Assembly (NCBI GenBank): GCA_947296835.1
Contig: CAMYQS010000084.1
Span: forward strand, 1 to 6,621
DNA from: an uncultured Atopostipes sp.
GTDB taxonomy: Bacteria > Bacillota > Bacilli > Lactobacillales > Carnobacteriaceae_A
DNA: 6,621 nucleotides
Direction: 5' to 3'
Made by a program: the position numbers and the translations under genes. Within the stretch, counting starts at the first letter, position 1, and each line of letters starts with the position of its first letter. Below the pieces are notes generated by a model. The model saw only the letters and a list, made by a program, of their open reading frames with translations. It was not told the DNA's origin and searched no databases. This document shows positions 1 to 5,275 of this stretch, piece by piece.

Positions 1-611
1 TGATTGACATTTAAACTTTTGATATCTTTACTATGTATGACTACTGGCTTACTGAAAAAATAACCTTGAAAATAATCGTAACCCATATCTAATGCGAGCT
101 GATACTCTTCTCGTGTTTCAATTTTTTCAGCCAAGAATTTTATTTTATGTTTGTATTTCTCTATTAAAGCTTTTTGTAAGTCCATATTAACTTTCGGGAA
201 CTCTAACTTAACGATATGTGCTAATTCTAATAGTGGAATAAATGATGGATGGAAATGAAAATCATCAAGCGCAATGATATAGTCTTCATCGCGTAATTTT
301 TGACAAGCAGCGATTAATTCATCGTTAATTTCAACCGTTTCTAACACTTCAACAACAACAGATTCGTTCGGTAATAACAAAGGAATCTCCCCAATAAGCA
401 TGTCATTTGAAAAGTTGATAAATGCTTTCGTTCGTCCAGTTAATTCTTCAAAGTGCATAGATAAAAAAGCATTGTGTATCACTGAAGCAGTTGCTTGGTT
501 ATCATCTATCCCTTCGTAGATGTTCTTTTTACTCCGTCTATATAATAGTTCATATCCATAAACATCCATATTGCGATCAAATATAGGCTGTCGAGCCACA
601 TATACATCCAT
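1..611 (-). CDS. EAL/HDOD domain protein (YuxH-like), N-terminal part, truncated by window edge
   Basis: The frame is open for 203 codons from ATG at 611 to the left edge, so the C-terminal HDOD half is outside the window. It starts MDVYVARQPIFDRN, the hallmark opening of YuxH-type EAL/HDOD signalling proteins, followed by GYELLYR near residue 20. The EAL core is present but altered: EVL (88-90) replaces EAL, N66 and the double Asp D116-D117 are kept, but the loop after them reads FHFH instead of the usual FGTG. K135, E165 (KIET) and the closing DYFQGYFFSKP (179-189) are kept. The family is usually regarded as signalling or scaffolding proteins of cyclic-di-GMP-related type with weak or no phosphodiesterase activity; I infer the same here from the lost loop. 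The start is set by AAGGGG eight bases upstream (620-625). It is probably monocistronic in this window, since upstream there is only decayed DNA. Confidence 0.9.
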   Translation of the reverse strand, partial: MDVYVARQPIFDRNMDVYGYELLYRRSKKNIYEGIDDNQATASVIHNAFLSMHFEELTGRTKAFINFSNDMLIGEIPLLLPNESVVVEVLETVEINDELIAACQKLRDEDYIIALDDFHFHPSFIPLLELAHIVKLEFPKVNMDLQKALIEKYKHKIKFLAEKIETREEYQLALDMGYDYFQGYFFSKPVVIHSKDIKSLNVN

Positions 612-840
612 TATGTTTTCCCCTTAATTGTCCAACTAAATACAGTGTATGAGCTATCCTATTGTCAATTGCTCTTATACCATCACATAGGTACTAGTAT
701 TTCGTTGATATGTATTCTATTACAATAATTATTATACCAATAAATGTATATAATGGGAACGGTTTCCCTGAATTGTATGAAATAAAAAAGCAATGGTTAG
801 ATTTTTATCCAGTCATTACTAGAAAATATGAGACTAGCTT
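612..840. other. Intergenic stretch without a supportable gene
   Basis: Besides the candidate promoter at 639-668, two things are visible. A plus-strand frame of 44 codons runs from ATG 710 to TAA 842-844; its second half (ELYEIKKQWLDFYPVITRKY) reads like protein, but it has no ribosome binding site and a stop just upstream, so at best it is a relic. An inverted repeat GGGAA-CGGT-TTCCC lies at 755-768; the bases 754-767 fit the catabolite-response element pattern TGWNANCGNTNWCA except at two positions. Neither is strong enough to be called a working element. Confidence 0.5.
639..668 (-). promoter_or_regulatory. Candidate sigma-A promoter of the EAL/HDOD gene
   Basis: On the minus strand a perfect TTGACA (663-668) is followed after 18 bases by TGTATT (639-644), a four-of-six match to TATAAT. 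It lies about 30 bases upstream of the ATG at 611. The -35 is strong, the -10 and the spacing are not ideal, so this is a reasonable but unproven call. Confidence 0.45.
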
Positions 841-1347
841 TTAATATAGTGTAGTATCATGAGTGAAACGATCAAATATTATTTTAGAATTAAATGGGTT
901 TGAACCTTTAATTATAATATTATTGACAATTTTATTTTCAGATAAGTTGTCTAATTCTACAGCTATCGCTATAGCGAGACTGTCTGCCGCAGGGTTAAAC
1001 TGTTGATAAATTTGTGATTATTAGTCTTGATGTCCATAGTTGATAACCAGCAAGTAATAGTACTGGAATAAGAATAATCAATAAAGCAATATTGGTACGT
1101 TTCCTCTTACTACTTTTTTCAATTCTTTAGCCATTGTCTTTACCATTTGATTATCCTCTCTCAGCATATTATCTAGTGATATTTCGTATAGATCACTAAG
1201 TGTTACTAGTATCTCTAAATCTGGGTAAGTTCTATTTACTTCCCAACTTGAAACAGTGCTTCTAGATACGTTTAATATTTTAGAAACATCTTCCTGAGTT
1301 AAGTTATTATTCATTCTACCTTGTTTTAATTTTTCACCTATTTTCAA
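841..1347 (-). pseudogene. Xre-family HTH regulator with transmembrane anchor, broken by two frameshifts
   Basis: The first frame, from TTG 1345-1347 to TGA at 1078, gives 89 residues: a Xre/HTH_3 domain (about residues 5-58; LTQEDVSKILNVSRSTVSSWE is the turn region, followed by NRTYPDLEILVTLSDLYEIS), then a short charged linker. After AKELKK the frame runs into GNVPILLY and stops. Reading one base back at the A6 run (T6 on the plus strand, 1114-1119) continues as SSKRKR, a basic stop-transfer flank, and then a membrane segment TNIALLIILIPVLLLAGYQLW. That frame fails near 1020, and a third frame, open for 58 codons from 1017 to TAA 841-843, gives a soluble-looking tail (NPAADSLAIAIAVELDN ... 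FDRFTHDTTLY). The rebuilt protein of about 168 residues has an HTH inside, one membrane pass and a small outside domain, a layout known in Bacilli. As written, only the HTH part would be made, and it might still bind DNA. Target genes are unknown. Confidence 0.75.
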
Positions 1348-1354
1348 AATATAT

Positions 1355-1360
1355 CCTCTC
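1355..1360 (-). promoter_or_regulatory. Ribosome binding site fixing a TTG start for the Xre gene
   Basis: GAGAGG on the minus strand lies seven bases upstream of TTG 1345-1347, and no ATG or GTG lies in frame at that distance. The next in-frame ATG is residue 12, inside the HTH domain, which would cut off the conserved KIGEKLKQ opening. TTG is therefore the start. Confidence 0.65.
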
Positions 1361-1392
1361 TTTCTACGTTTTTATAATATAACTTTATTATG

Positions 1393-1411
1393 AATGATGT
1401 TGATCATTATA
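1393..1411 (-). promoter_or_regulatory. Inverted repeat overlapping a -10 hexamer upstream of the Xre gene (candidate operator)
   Basis: AATGAT-GTTG-ATCATT (1393-1408) is a perfect 6+4+6 inverted repeat, and a minus-strand TATAAT occupies 1406-1411, overlapping its edge. The repeat ends about 46 bases before the TTG start. Xre-family regulators commonly bind such short palindromes over their own promoters, so autoregulation is plausible. A second TATAAT lies at 1418-1423. I found no good -35 box for either, so the promoter part is weaker than the palindrome. Confidence 0.4.
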
Positions 1412-1423
1412 CAAGATATTATA

Positions 1424-1557
1424 TGTAGCGAGAGGCCATAATAGCATGCGACATTTTGTAACATGGCATAGATTCAATACTTTGGCGATGCTATATTGAA
1501 ACGGTTGGGTTATACAAATTCTATTTTAAACCGCATAAATATTAGACTGTTTTATGA
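1424..1557. other. Short gap, possible relic coding on the plus strand
   Basis: I see no gene here. Plus-strand frames break into short pieces, for example MRHFVTWHRFNTLAMLY ending at a TGA, then in another frame GDAILKRLGYTNSILNRI to a stop near 1560. They may be the frameshifted remains of one protein, but neither has a ribosome binding site and I recognise no family. Confidence 0.3.
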
Positions 1558-1933
1558 TTAAAAACCTATTGACGAGTCAAAGTGTGTACGTTCTCCATTG
1601 ATACTTACGTCTATTGTGTCTTGTTCTGGATCGAGAGTGAGTATATAGATGTACTGATTTATCTGACCACCTTGTTCTTCATTAATATCAAATTGAACAG
1701 AAGCAATATTATCTTTGGCTACAACACTTGCTGTAGCCTGTCCACTTGTATGTAACACAATATACCGGTCGTCACCATCGTATGCAATTGCAGTTCAAGA
1801 CCAGGATTGATAACTTCTTCCAATTCTGGAGTGATTTGATCAACTTCTGTAATACCTAAAGTCTCAGGTTCAGACTGACACCATACGAGGATGAAACTTA
1901 TCATCAATATTAATAGTGCTGTTATTTTTTCAT
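1558..1933 (-). pseudogene. Small putative lipoprotein, broken by two frameshifts
   Basis: A good start (ATG 1931-1933, AGGGGA nine bases upstream) reads M-K-K-stop, because the run after ATG has six A. With seven A it continues KITALLILMISFILVWCQSE, a basic N-terminus, hydrophobic core and cysteine, typical of a lipoprotein signal peptide, although Trp before the Cys is unusual for a lipobox. That frame runs on through TPELEEVINPGLE and then drifts into junk ending at 1719. Adding one base near 1793-1796 returns it to AIAYDGDDRYIVLHTSGQ and an acidic, beta-rich tail (QYIYILTLDPEQDTIDVSI ... FDSSIGF) that ends with TAA at 1558-1560. The restored protein would be about 125 residues and exported to the outer face of the membrane. 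I do not recognise the family. The two pieces look like separate short frames of 62 and 66 residues, but their internal starts have no binding sites; they are fragments of one gene. Confidence 0.7.
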
Positions 1934-1942
1934 GCTATCCCT

Positions 1943-1948
1943 TCCCCT
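1943..1948 (-). promoter_or_regulatory. Ribosome binding site of the broken lipoprotein gene
   Basis: AGGGGA lies nine bases upstream of ATG 1931-1933 on the minus strand, with a second purine-rich block AAGGGA closer in. It marks the true start upstream of the first frameshift and shows that the later in-frame ATG codons are not the original start. Confidence 0.55.
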
Positions 1949-1963
1949 ATTGGTTATAATGCA

Positions 1964-1969
1964 ATTATA
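1964..1969 (-). promoter_or_regulatory. Candidate -10 box of the broken lipoprotein gene
   Basis: A perfect minus-strand TATAAT lies about 30 bases upstream of the ATG at 1933. At 17 bases further upstream the sequence is TTTTAA, a poor -35. The position just upstream of the binding site fits, but the -35 does not confirm it. Confidence 0.35.
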
Positions 1970-2010
1970 TCAGATAATGTATGTTTTTAAAACGCTTACT
2001 TAGATATGTG

Positions 2011-2051
2011 AAATAAAAGCAGCTACTAGACATAATAATCTAACAGCCGCT
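2011..2051 (-). terminator. Rho-independent terminator for the remnant gene at 2061-2162
   Basis: On the minus strand AGCGGCTGTTAGA pairs with TCTAGTAGCTGCT across an eight-base loop and is followed by TTTATTT. Three of the thirteen pairs are G-U, which pair only in the minus-strand RNA (they would be A-C on the other strand), so the hairpin works in one direction. It starts ten bases after the stop of the remnant frame. Confidence 0.65.
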
Positions 2052-2060
2052 CATATTTAT

Positions 2061-2162
2061 CTATTTTCTTAGAACACTAAGTGCTTCTAACCATTGTGTA
2101 ACATCTTTAAATTTAGTAAGAAGTATGGTGGACCTATAATTTTTTAGCCTATTTACATCTCC
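2061..2162 (-). pseudogene. 3' remnant of an unrecognised gene (33 codons)
   Basis: An open minus-strand frame of 33 codons ends at TAG 2061-2063. Its end (TKFKDVTQWLEALSVLRK) has the amphipathic pattern of a real C-terminus. It has no start codon, is closed upstream by TAA at 2163-2165, and abuts the T-run of the monooxygenase terminator. Its own terminator follows immediately. The simplest reading is that a deletion removed the 5' part of a gene and left its tail and terminator. I cannot name the family. Confidence 0.45.
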
Positions 2163-2164
2163 TT

Positions 2165-2197
2165 AAAAAATAAAAAAGGCCGAATAAATCGACCTTT
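2165..2197 (-). terminator. Rho-independent terminator of the luciferase-like monooxygenase gene
   Basis: On the minus strand AAAGGTCGA pairs with TCGGCCTTT around the loop TTTAT, with one G-U pair that is a mismatch on the opposite strand, followed by a T-rich tail (TTTTTTATTTTTT). It begins nine bases after the stop codon. Confidence 0.8.
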
Positions 2198-2205
2198 CGT
2201 TGTGT

Positions 2206-3210
2206 TTATATTTTGTTGAACATTTTAGCTAAGTGCTTGTAAGAAGCGACTCTTGCCTCATGATCAAAGATTGGTGCATACGTCATGATCTCATCGATAT
2301 TGAGTAGCTCATTCTCTTCTGTAAGGATACGCTCTACATGTTCTGGAGTTCCCTTAATTAAGAAACGTTTATCATAACGATCATTTAAGTAGTTTTGTTC
2401 GGCTTCTGAAAACTCATAATCCTTTAGATTTTCAGGATCCATGTTCTTCATCATTTGTCCTCGTACTAAAGCGATTTGTGCTAGTTCAATTGGTTTTGCA
2501 AGGTAATTTGCTTCTTCTTCTGAATCAGCCACGATGATTTGGTAGCTCACCATCACAGAAGGCTTTTCAAAAAACTTACTTGGTTCGAAGCGATCTCTAT
2601 ATAATTTGAATACGGCAGGGTCGGTTTCGATTCCAAAGAATTTAGCGAAACTATAACCTAATCCCATTTCAGCAGATTTAATAGCAGACTGTCCTGAAGA
2701 ACCTAACATCCAAGGTTCAACTAGAGATTTTGTGCCAAAAGGAATTGCAGTTGAATGACCATAAATTCCAGGTGCCTCTTCATCTAATAGGTAGTTTAAA
2801 ATTACTTTGATCTTATCATATTGATCGTCGAATTGATTTGGAGTGCCTTGGGCTAATGCCGTAATATCATCTGGTCCGCCTCCTGGAGCTCGTCCTAACC
2901 CAAGATCAATACGGTTTGGTGCTAAAGTCGTTAGCGTTTTAAAGTTTTCTGCAATCTTCAACGGAGAGTAATGCATAATCATTGTCCCACCCGTACCGAA
3001 GCGCAACTTGTCTGTTACAGCTGACATATAAGCTGCCATTAGTTCAGGCGATGAACTAGCATGTCCTTTAGAGCTATGATGCTCCGCAAACCAATAGCGT
3101 TTAAAGTTCATATCCTCAATTTCTTTAACAAAACGTTTCGTCCGTTGGTATCCTTCTTCAGGTGTCTCACCTTTATTTAATGTAACTAAATCATGAACGC
3201 CTAATTCCAT
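2206..3210 (-). CDS. Luciferase-like (LLM class) flavin-dependent oxidoreductase, MsnO8-type subfamily
   Basis: The 334-residue protein is full length for the bacterial-luciferase-like family, soluble TIM-barrel enzymes that use reduced FMN and oxygen. Landmarks in order: MELGVHDLVT start strand; RYWFAEHH (38-45), the conserved Trp-Phe-Ala-Glu-His-His block near the flavin; RFGTGGTMIMHYSPL (70-84); RIDLGLGRAPGG (100-111), where most subfamily members read GLGRAPGTD; and WMLGSSGQSA (167-176) at the phosphate-binding side. The C-terminus continues to a FDHEARVASYKHLAKMF helix. The substrate cannot be told from sequence; many relatives are uncharacterised. The start ATG has GGAAGG nine bases upstream (3220-3225). 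Terminators on both sides suggest its own transcript, so the ABC exporter upstream need not be functionally linked. A cofactor F420 user of the same fold is less likely in a Bacilli host. Confidence 0.9.
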   Translation of the reverse strand: MELGVHDLVTLNKGETPEEGYQRTKRFVKEIEDMNFKRYWFAEHHSSKGHASSSPELMAAYMSAVTDKLRFGTGGTMIMHYSPLKIAENFKTLTTLAPNRIDLGLGRAPGGGPDDITALAQGTPNQFDDQYDKIKVILNYLLDEEAPGIYGHSTAIPFGTKSLVEPWMLGSSGQSAIKSAEMGLGYSFAKFFGIETDPAVFKLYRDRFEPSKFFEKPSVMVSYQIIVADSEEEANYLAKPIELAQIALVRGQMMKNMDPENLKDYEFSEAEQNYLNDRYDKRFLIKGTPEHVERILTEENELLNIDEIMTYAPIFDHEARVASYKHLAKMFNKI

Positions 3211-3245
3211 TTATTTCATCCTTCCAGTTCTATAATTACACTCAC

Positions 3246-3273
3246 TGTATCAAACTCTAATGCGAATAGACAA
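3246..3273 (-). promoter_or_regulatory. Weak candidate promoter of the monooxygenase gene
   Basis: Minus-strand TTGTCT (3268-3273), 16 bases, then GATACA (3246-3251), each a partial match to the sigma-A consensus. It lies between the ABC terminator and the ribosome binding site, where a promoter is needed, but the match alone would not make the case. Confidence 0.25.
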
Positions 3274-3302
3274 TTTTACGTATTATTCTGATACTATGAA
3301 AC

Positions 3303-3344
3303 AAAAAAGCTTACTTATTAGATGTCACACCCCATAAGTAAGCT
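3303..3344 (-). terminator. Rho-independent terminator of the ABC exporter gene
   Basis: A perfect 11-base stem, AGCTTACTTAT (3308-3318) with ATAAGTAAGCT (3334-3344), encloses a 15-base loop and on the minus strand runs into TTTTTT (3303-3308). It begins six bases after the stop codon at 3351. Confidence 0.85.
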
Positions 3345-3350
3345 GATATT

Positions 3351-5081
3351 TTATAGTCTTGTATATAATCTATAGTACTGACCTTTGTTAGCCATTAATT
3401 CTTCATGGTTTCCAATTTCAGTAATTTTCCCATCATTTAGTACGTAGATGCGGTCACTGTCCTCAACGGTCGTTAAGCGGTGAGCGATTGTGATCGTTGT
3501 ACGTCCTTCAGCTAGCTTATCAAGCGATTCTTGAATAATGATTTCACTTGCGTTATCTAATGCAGAAGTCGCTTCATCTAGAATTAAGATTTGTGGATTC
3601 TTTAGGAATACACGTGCAATTGAGATTCGTTGTTTCTGCCCACCTGATAGACGGACCCCGCGAGAACCGATATCTGTATCGAATCCTTCAGGTAAAGCAT
3701 CGATAAACTCAGTCGCACCAGCCAGTTCAGCGGCATAGCGTATTTCTTTATCGCTTGCATTCATTTTACCATAGCGAATATTTTCAGCAATTGTACCTGC
3801 GAATAGATAAACATCCTGTTGAACAATTCCAATGTTATCACGGATTGAATGGAAGGTTAGATCACGAACATCATGTCCTTCGATTGAAATTGAACCATCT
3901 GTCACATCATAAAAACGAGGAATCAAGTTAATAATCGTTGATTTACCAGCACCACTTGGACCGATAAAAGCAACTTTTTCTCCAGGTTTCACTTCAAAAG
4001 AAATATCATCTAAAATGAGAGCAGAATCTGGTGTATAACTAAAGTTAACATGATCAAATTTAATTGACCCCTTAACATCTGTAAGAGTGATAGCATTATC
4101 TTTCTCAACCATATCTGATTTAACGCTCATCACTTCGTCGAATCGTTCAATTCCAGTAATCCCTTTTTGGAATTGCTCAATGAACTGAATAAGTCGGCGT
4201 AAGCTTGTGACTAACATATTGATATACATAATGAATACAATTAAGTTTGCTGGATCAAATTGGTTATTGATAATCCCCAAGCCACCAAATACTAGAACAA
4301 CAATGTACATCAGACCTTCGAATAATGAAGTTGTTGATGTAAATGACGCCATGGCACTATAAAAATCAGTTTTGATGTTGAGGAAATTTTGGTTCCCACC
4401 TTCGAACTTATCGATTTCAATAGGCTCGTTCGCAAAACTTTTAACAACTCGAATACCAGACAAACTATCTTCAATGCCAGCGTTCAGATTGCCAATTTGT
4501 CTACGTTGATTCATCTGTTCTTCTTTCATGGTTGTACGATTTTTTCTAGAAAAAATGAACATCAATGGTAGTAGTAAGAAGATAAATAGTGTCAACCAGG
4601 CATTAATACTTCCTAATACAATCAGAGATACGACCATTTGAATCGATACAATGAAAATCTCTTCAGGTGCATGGTGAGCAAATTCCGTGATATCCGATAA
4701 GTCACTGGTTACACGAGTCATAATCTGTCCGACTTTTGTGTCGTTATAGTAACTAGTGGGTAAGTCCATTAAGTGATCATATAAATCACTTCTCATATCA
4801 GTTTCAATCATGGCACCCATTCGATGACCGATATTTGTCATATAGTATCTTGCGATAATTTCAATGATTTTTAAAATTCCGTATGTAATACTCAAAGTCG
4901 CAACGATTCTAACGGTTAACGTGCCAGCCATTCCAAGGTTCGTTAATTCACTAAGCGTGATTGGCAAAATAAAACCGGCAACTGTTGTTAATGACGCGGC
5001 GATTAAGTCAATGAGAAGGATGCGCCAGTATTTCTTGAAATAAGGCAACGTAATCTTTATTAAATTTATATTATTTTTCAT
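3351..5081 (-). CDS. ABC transporter half-exporter, fused permease and ATPase
   Basis: The 576-residue protein has the usual layout and length of type IV ABC exporters such as MsbA-, LmrA- or YwjA-like half-transporters, which work as homo- or heterodimers in the cytoplasmic membrane. The N-terminal half (about 15-305) holds six hydrophobic segments (roughly 20-42, 58-80, 143-160, 162-178, 255-275, 278-300). The ATPase domain is complete: A-loop Y349, Walker A GPSGAGKST (374-382), Q-loop QQ (421-422), signature LSGGQ (478-482), Walker B ILILDE (498-503) with catalytic E503, D-loop SALD (506-509) and switch H534. Every catalytic residue is present, so it could form an active homodimer. There is no second half-transporter beside it, which favours a homodimer. 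The substrate is unknown; lipid or drug export is the family norm. ATG 5079-5081 has GGAGA six bases upstream. Confidence 0.95.
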   Translation of the reverse strand: MKNNINLIKITLPYFKKYWRILLIDLIAASLTTVAGFILPITLSELTNLGMAGTLTVRIVATLSITYGILKIIEIIARYYMTNIGHRMGAMIETDMRSDLYDHLMDLPTSYYNDTKVGQIMTRVTSDLSDITEFAHHAPEEIFIVSIQMVVSLIVLGSINAWLTLFIFLLLPLMFIFSRKNRTTMKEEQMNQRRQIGNLNAGIEDSLSGIRVVKSFANEPIEIDKFEGGNQNFLNIKTDFYSAMASFTSTTSLFEGLMYIVVLVFGGLGIINNQFDPANLIVFIMYINMLVTSLRRLIQFIEQFQKGITGIERFDEVMSVKSDMVEKDNAITLTDVKGSIKFDHVNFSYTPDSALILDDISFEVKPGEKVAFIGPSGAGKSTIINLIPRFYDVTDGSISIEGHDVRDLTFHSIRDNIGIVQQDVYLFAGTIAENIRYGKMNASDKEIRYAAELAGATEFIDALPEGFDTDIGSRGVRLSGGQKQRISIARVFLKNPQILILDEATSALDNASEIIIQESLDKLAEGRTTITIAHRLTTVEDSDRIYVLNDGKITEIGNHEELMANKGQYYRLYTRL

Positions 5082-5210
5082 ATTTTATCTCCAACTATCT
5101 TTTTATAATTAATACATACCTAATTACGATAACATATTTTCCCACAAGCTAAAACAAATCTCCATTATATGCTTCATTTTTTAAAATTAAGGCAGATTTT
5201 ACTGATAAAT

Positions 5211-5250
5211 AAACTAAAAGACAGACATAATTGTATAATTAGTCTGTCTT
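5211..5250 (-). terminator. Hairpin terminator of the antiporter gene
   Basis: AAGACAGAC (5218-5226) pairs with GTCTGTCTT (5242-5250), and after one bulged A the pairing goes on with TAATT/AATTA around a four-base loop. On the minus strand the stem is followed by TTAGTTTATTT, a moderately T-rich tail. It lies 25 bases after the antiporter stop and before the ABC gene, so the two genes are probably transcribed apart. The stem is equally good on the plus strand, but no plus-strand gene needs it. Confidence 0.65.
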
Positions 5251-5275
5251 CTATAAGTCTTTATTTTTAGTAAAA

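Noticed and set aside
710..844. Plus-strand 44-codon gene
   Set aside because: It has no ribosome binding site, a stop just upstream and no family I recognise; kept only as a remark on the intergenic stretch.
1114..1120. Canonical programmed -1 frameshift heptamer in the Xre gene
   Set aside because: The zero frame reads TTG AAA AAA GTA, so the heptamer in phase is G-AAA-AAA, not A-AAA-AAG; I left slippage as a possibility but not as a call.
1441..1494. ATAGCAT/ATGCTAT inverted repeat as a hairpin or mobile-element end
   Set aside because: Seven-base arms 40 bases apart in AT-rich DNA are expected by chance; no transposase or target duplication accompanies them.
1719..1907. Separate 62-residue gene starting at an internal ATG
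   Set aside because: It has no binding site at that ATG; the hydrophobic start extends upstream in frame to the real start region at 1931-1933, and the last part is out-of-frame junk after the second lesion.
3538..3738. Plus-strand open frame of 66 codons inside the ABC exporter gene
   Set aside because: It is the antisense of the ATPase domain, with no ribosome binding site and no protein-like pattern; the minus-strand gene explains it fully.
4389..4571. Plus-strand open frame of 60 codons inside the ABC exporter gene
   Set aside because: It is the antisense of the membrane domain of an intact gene; chance open frame.
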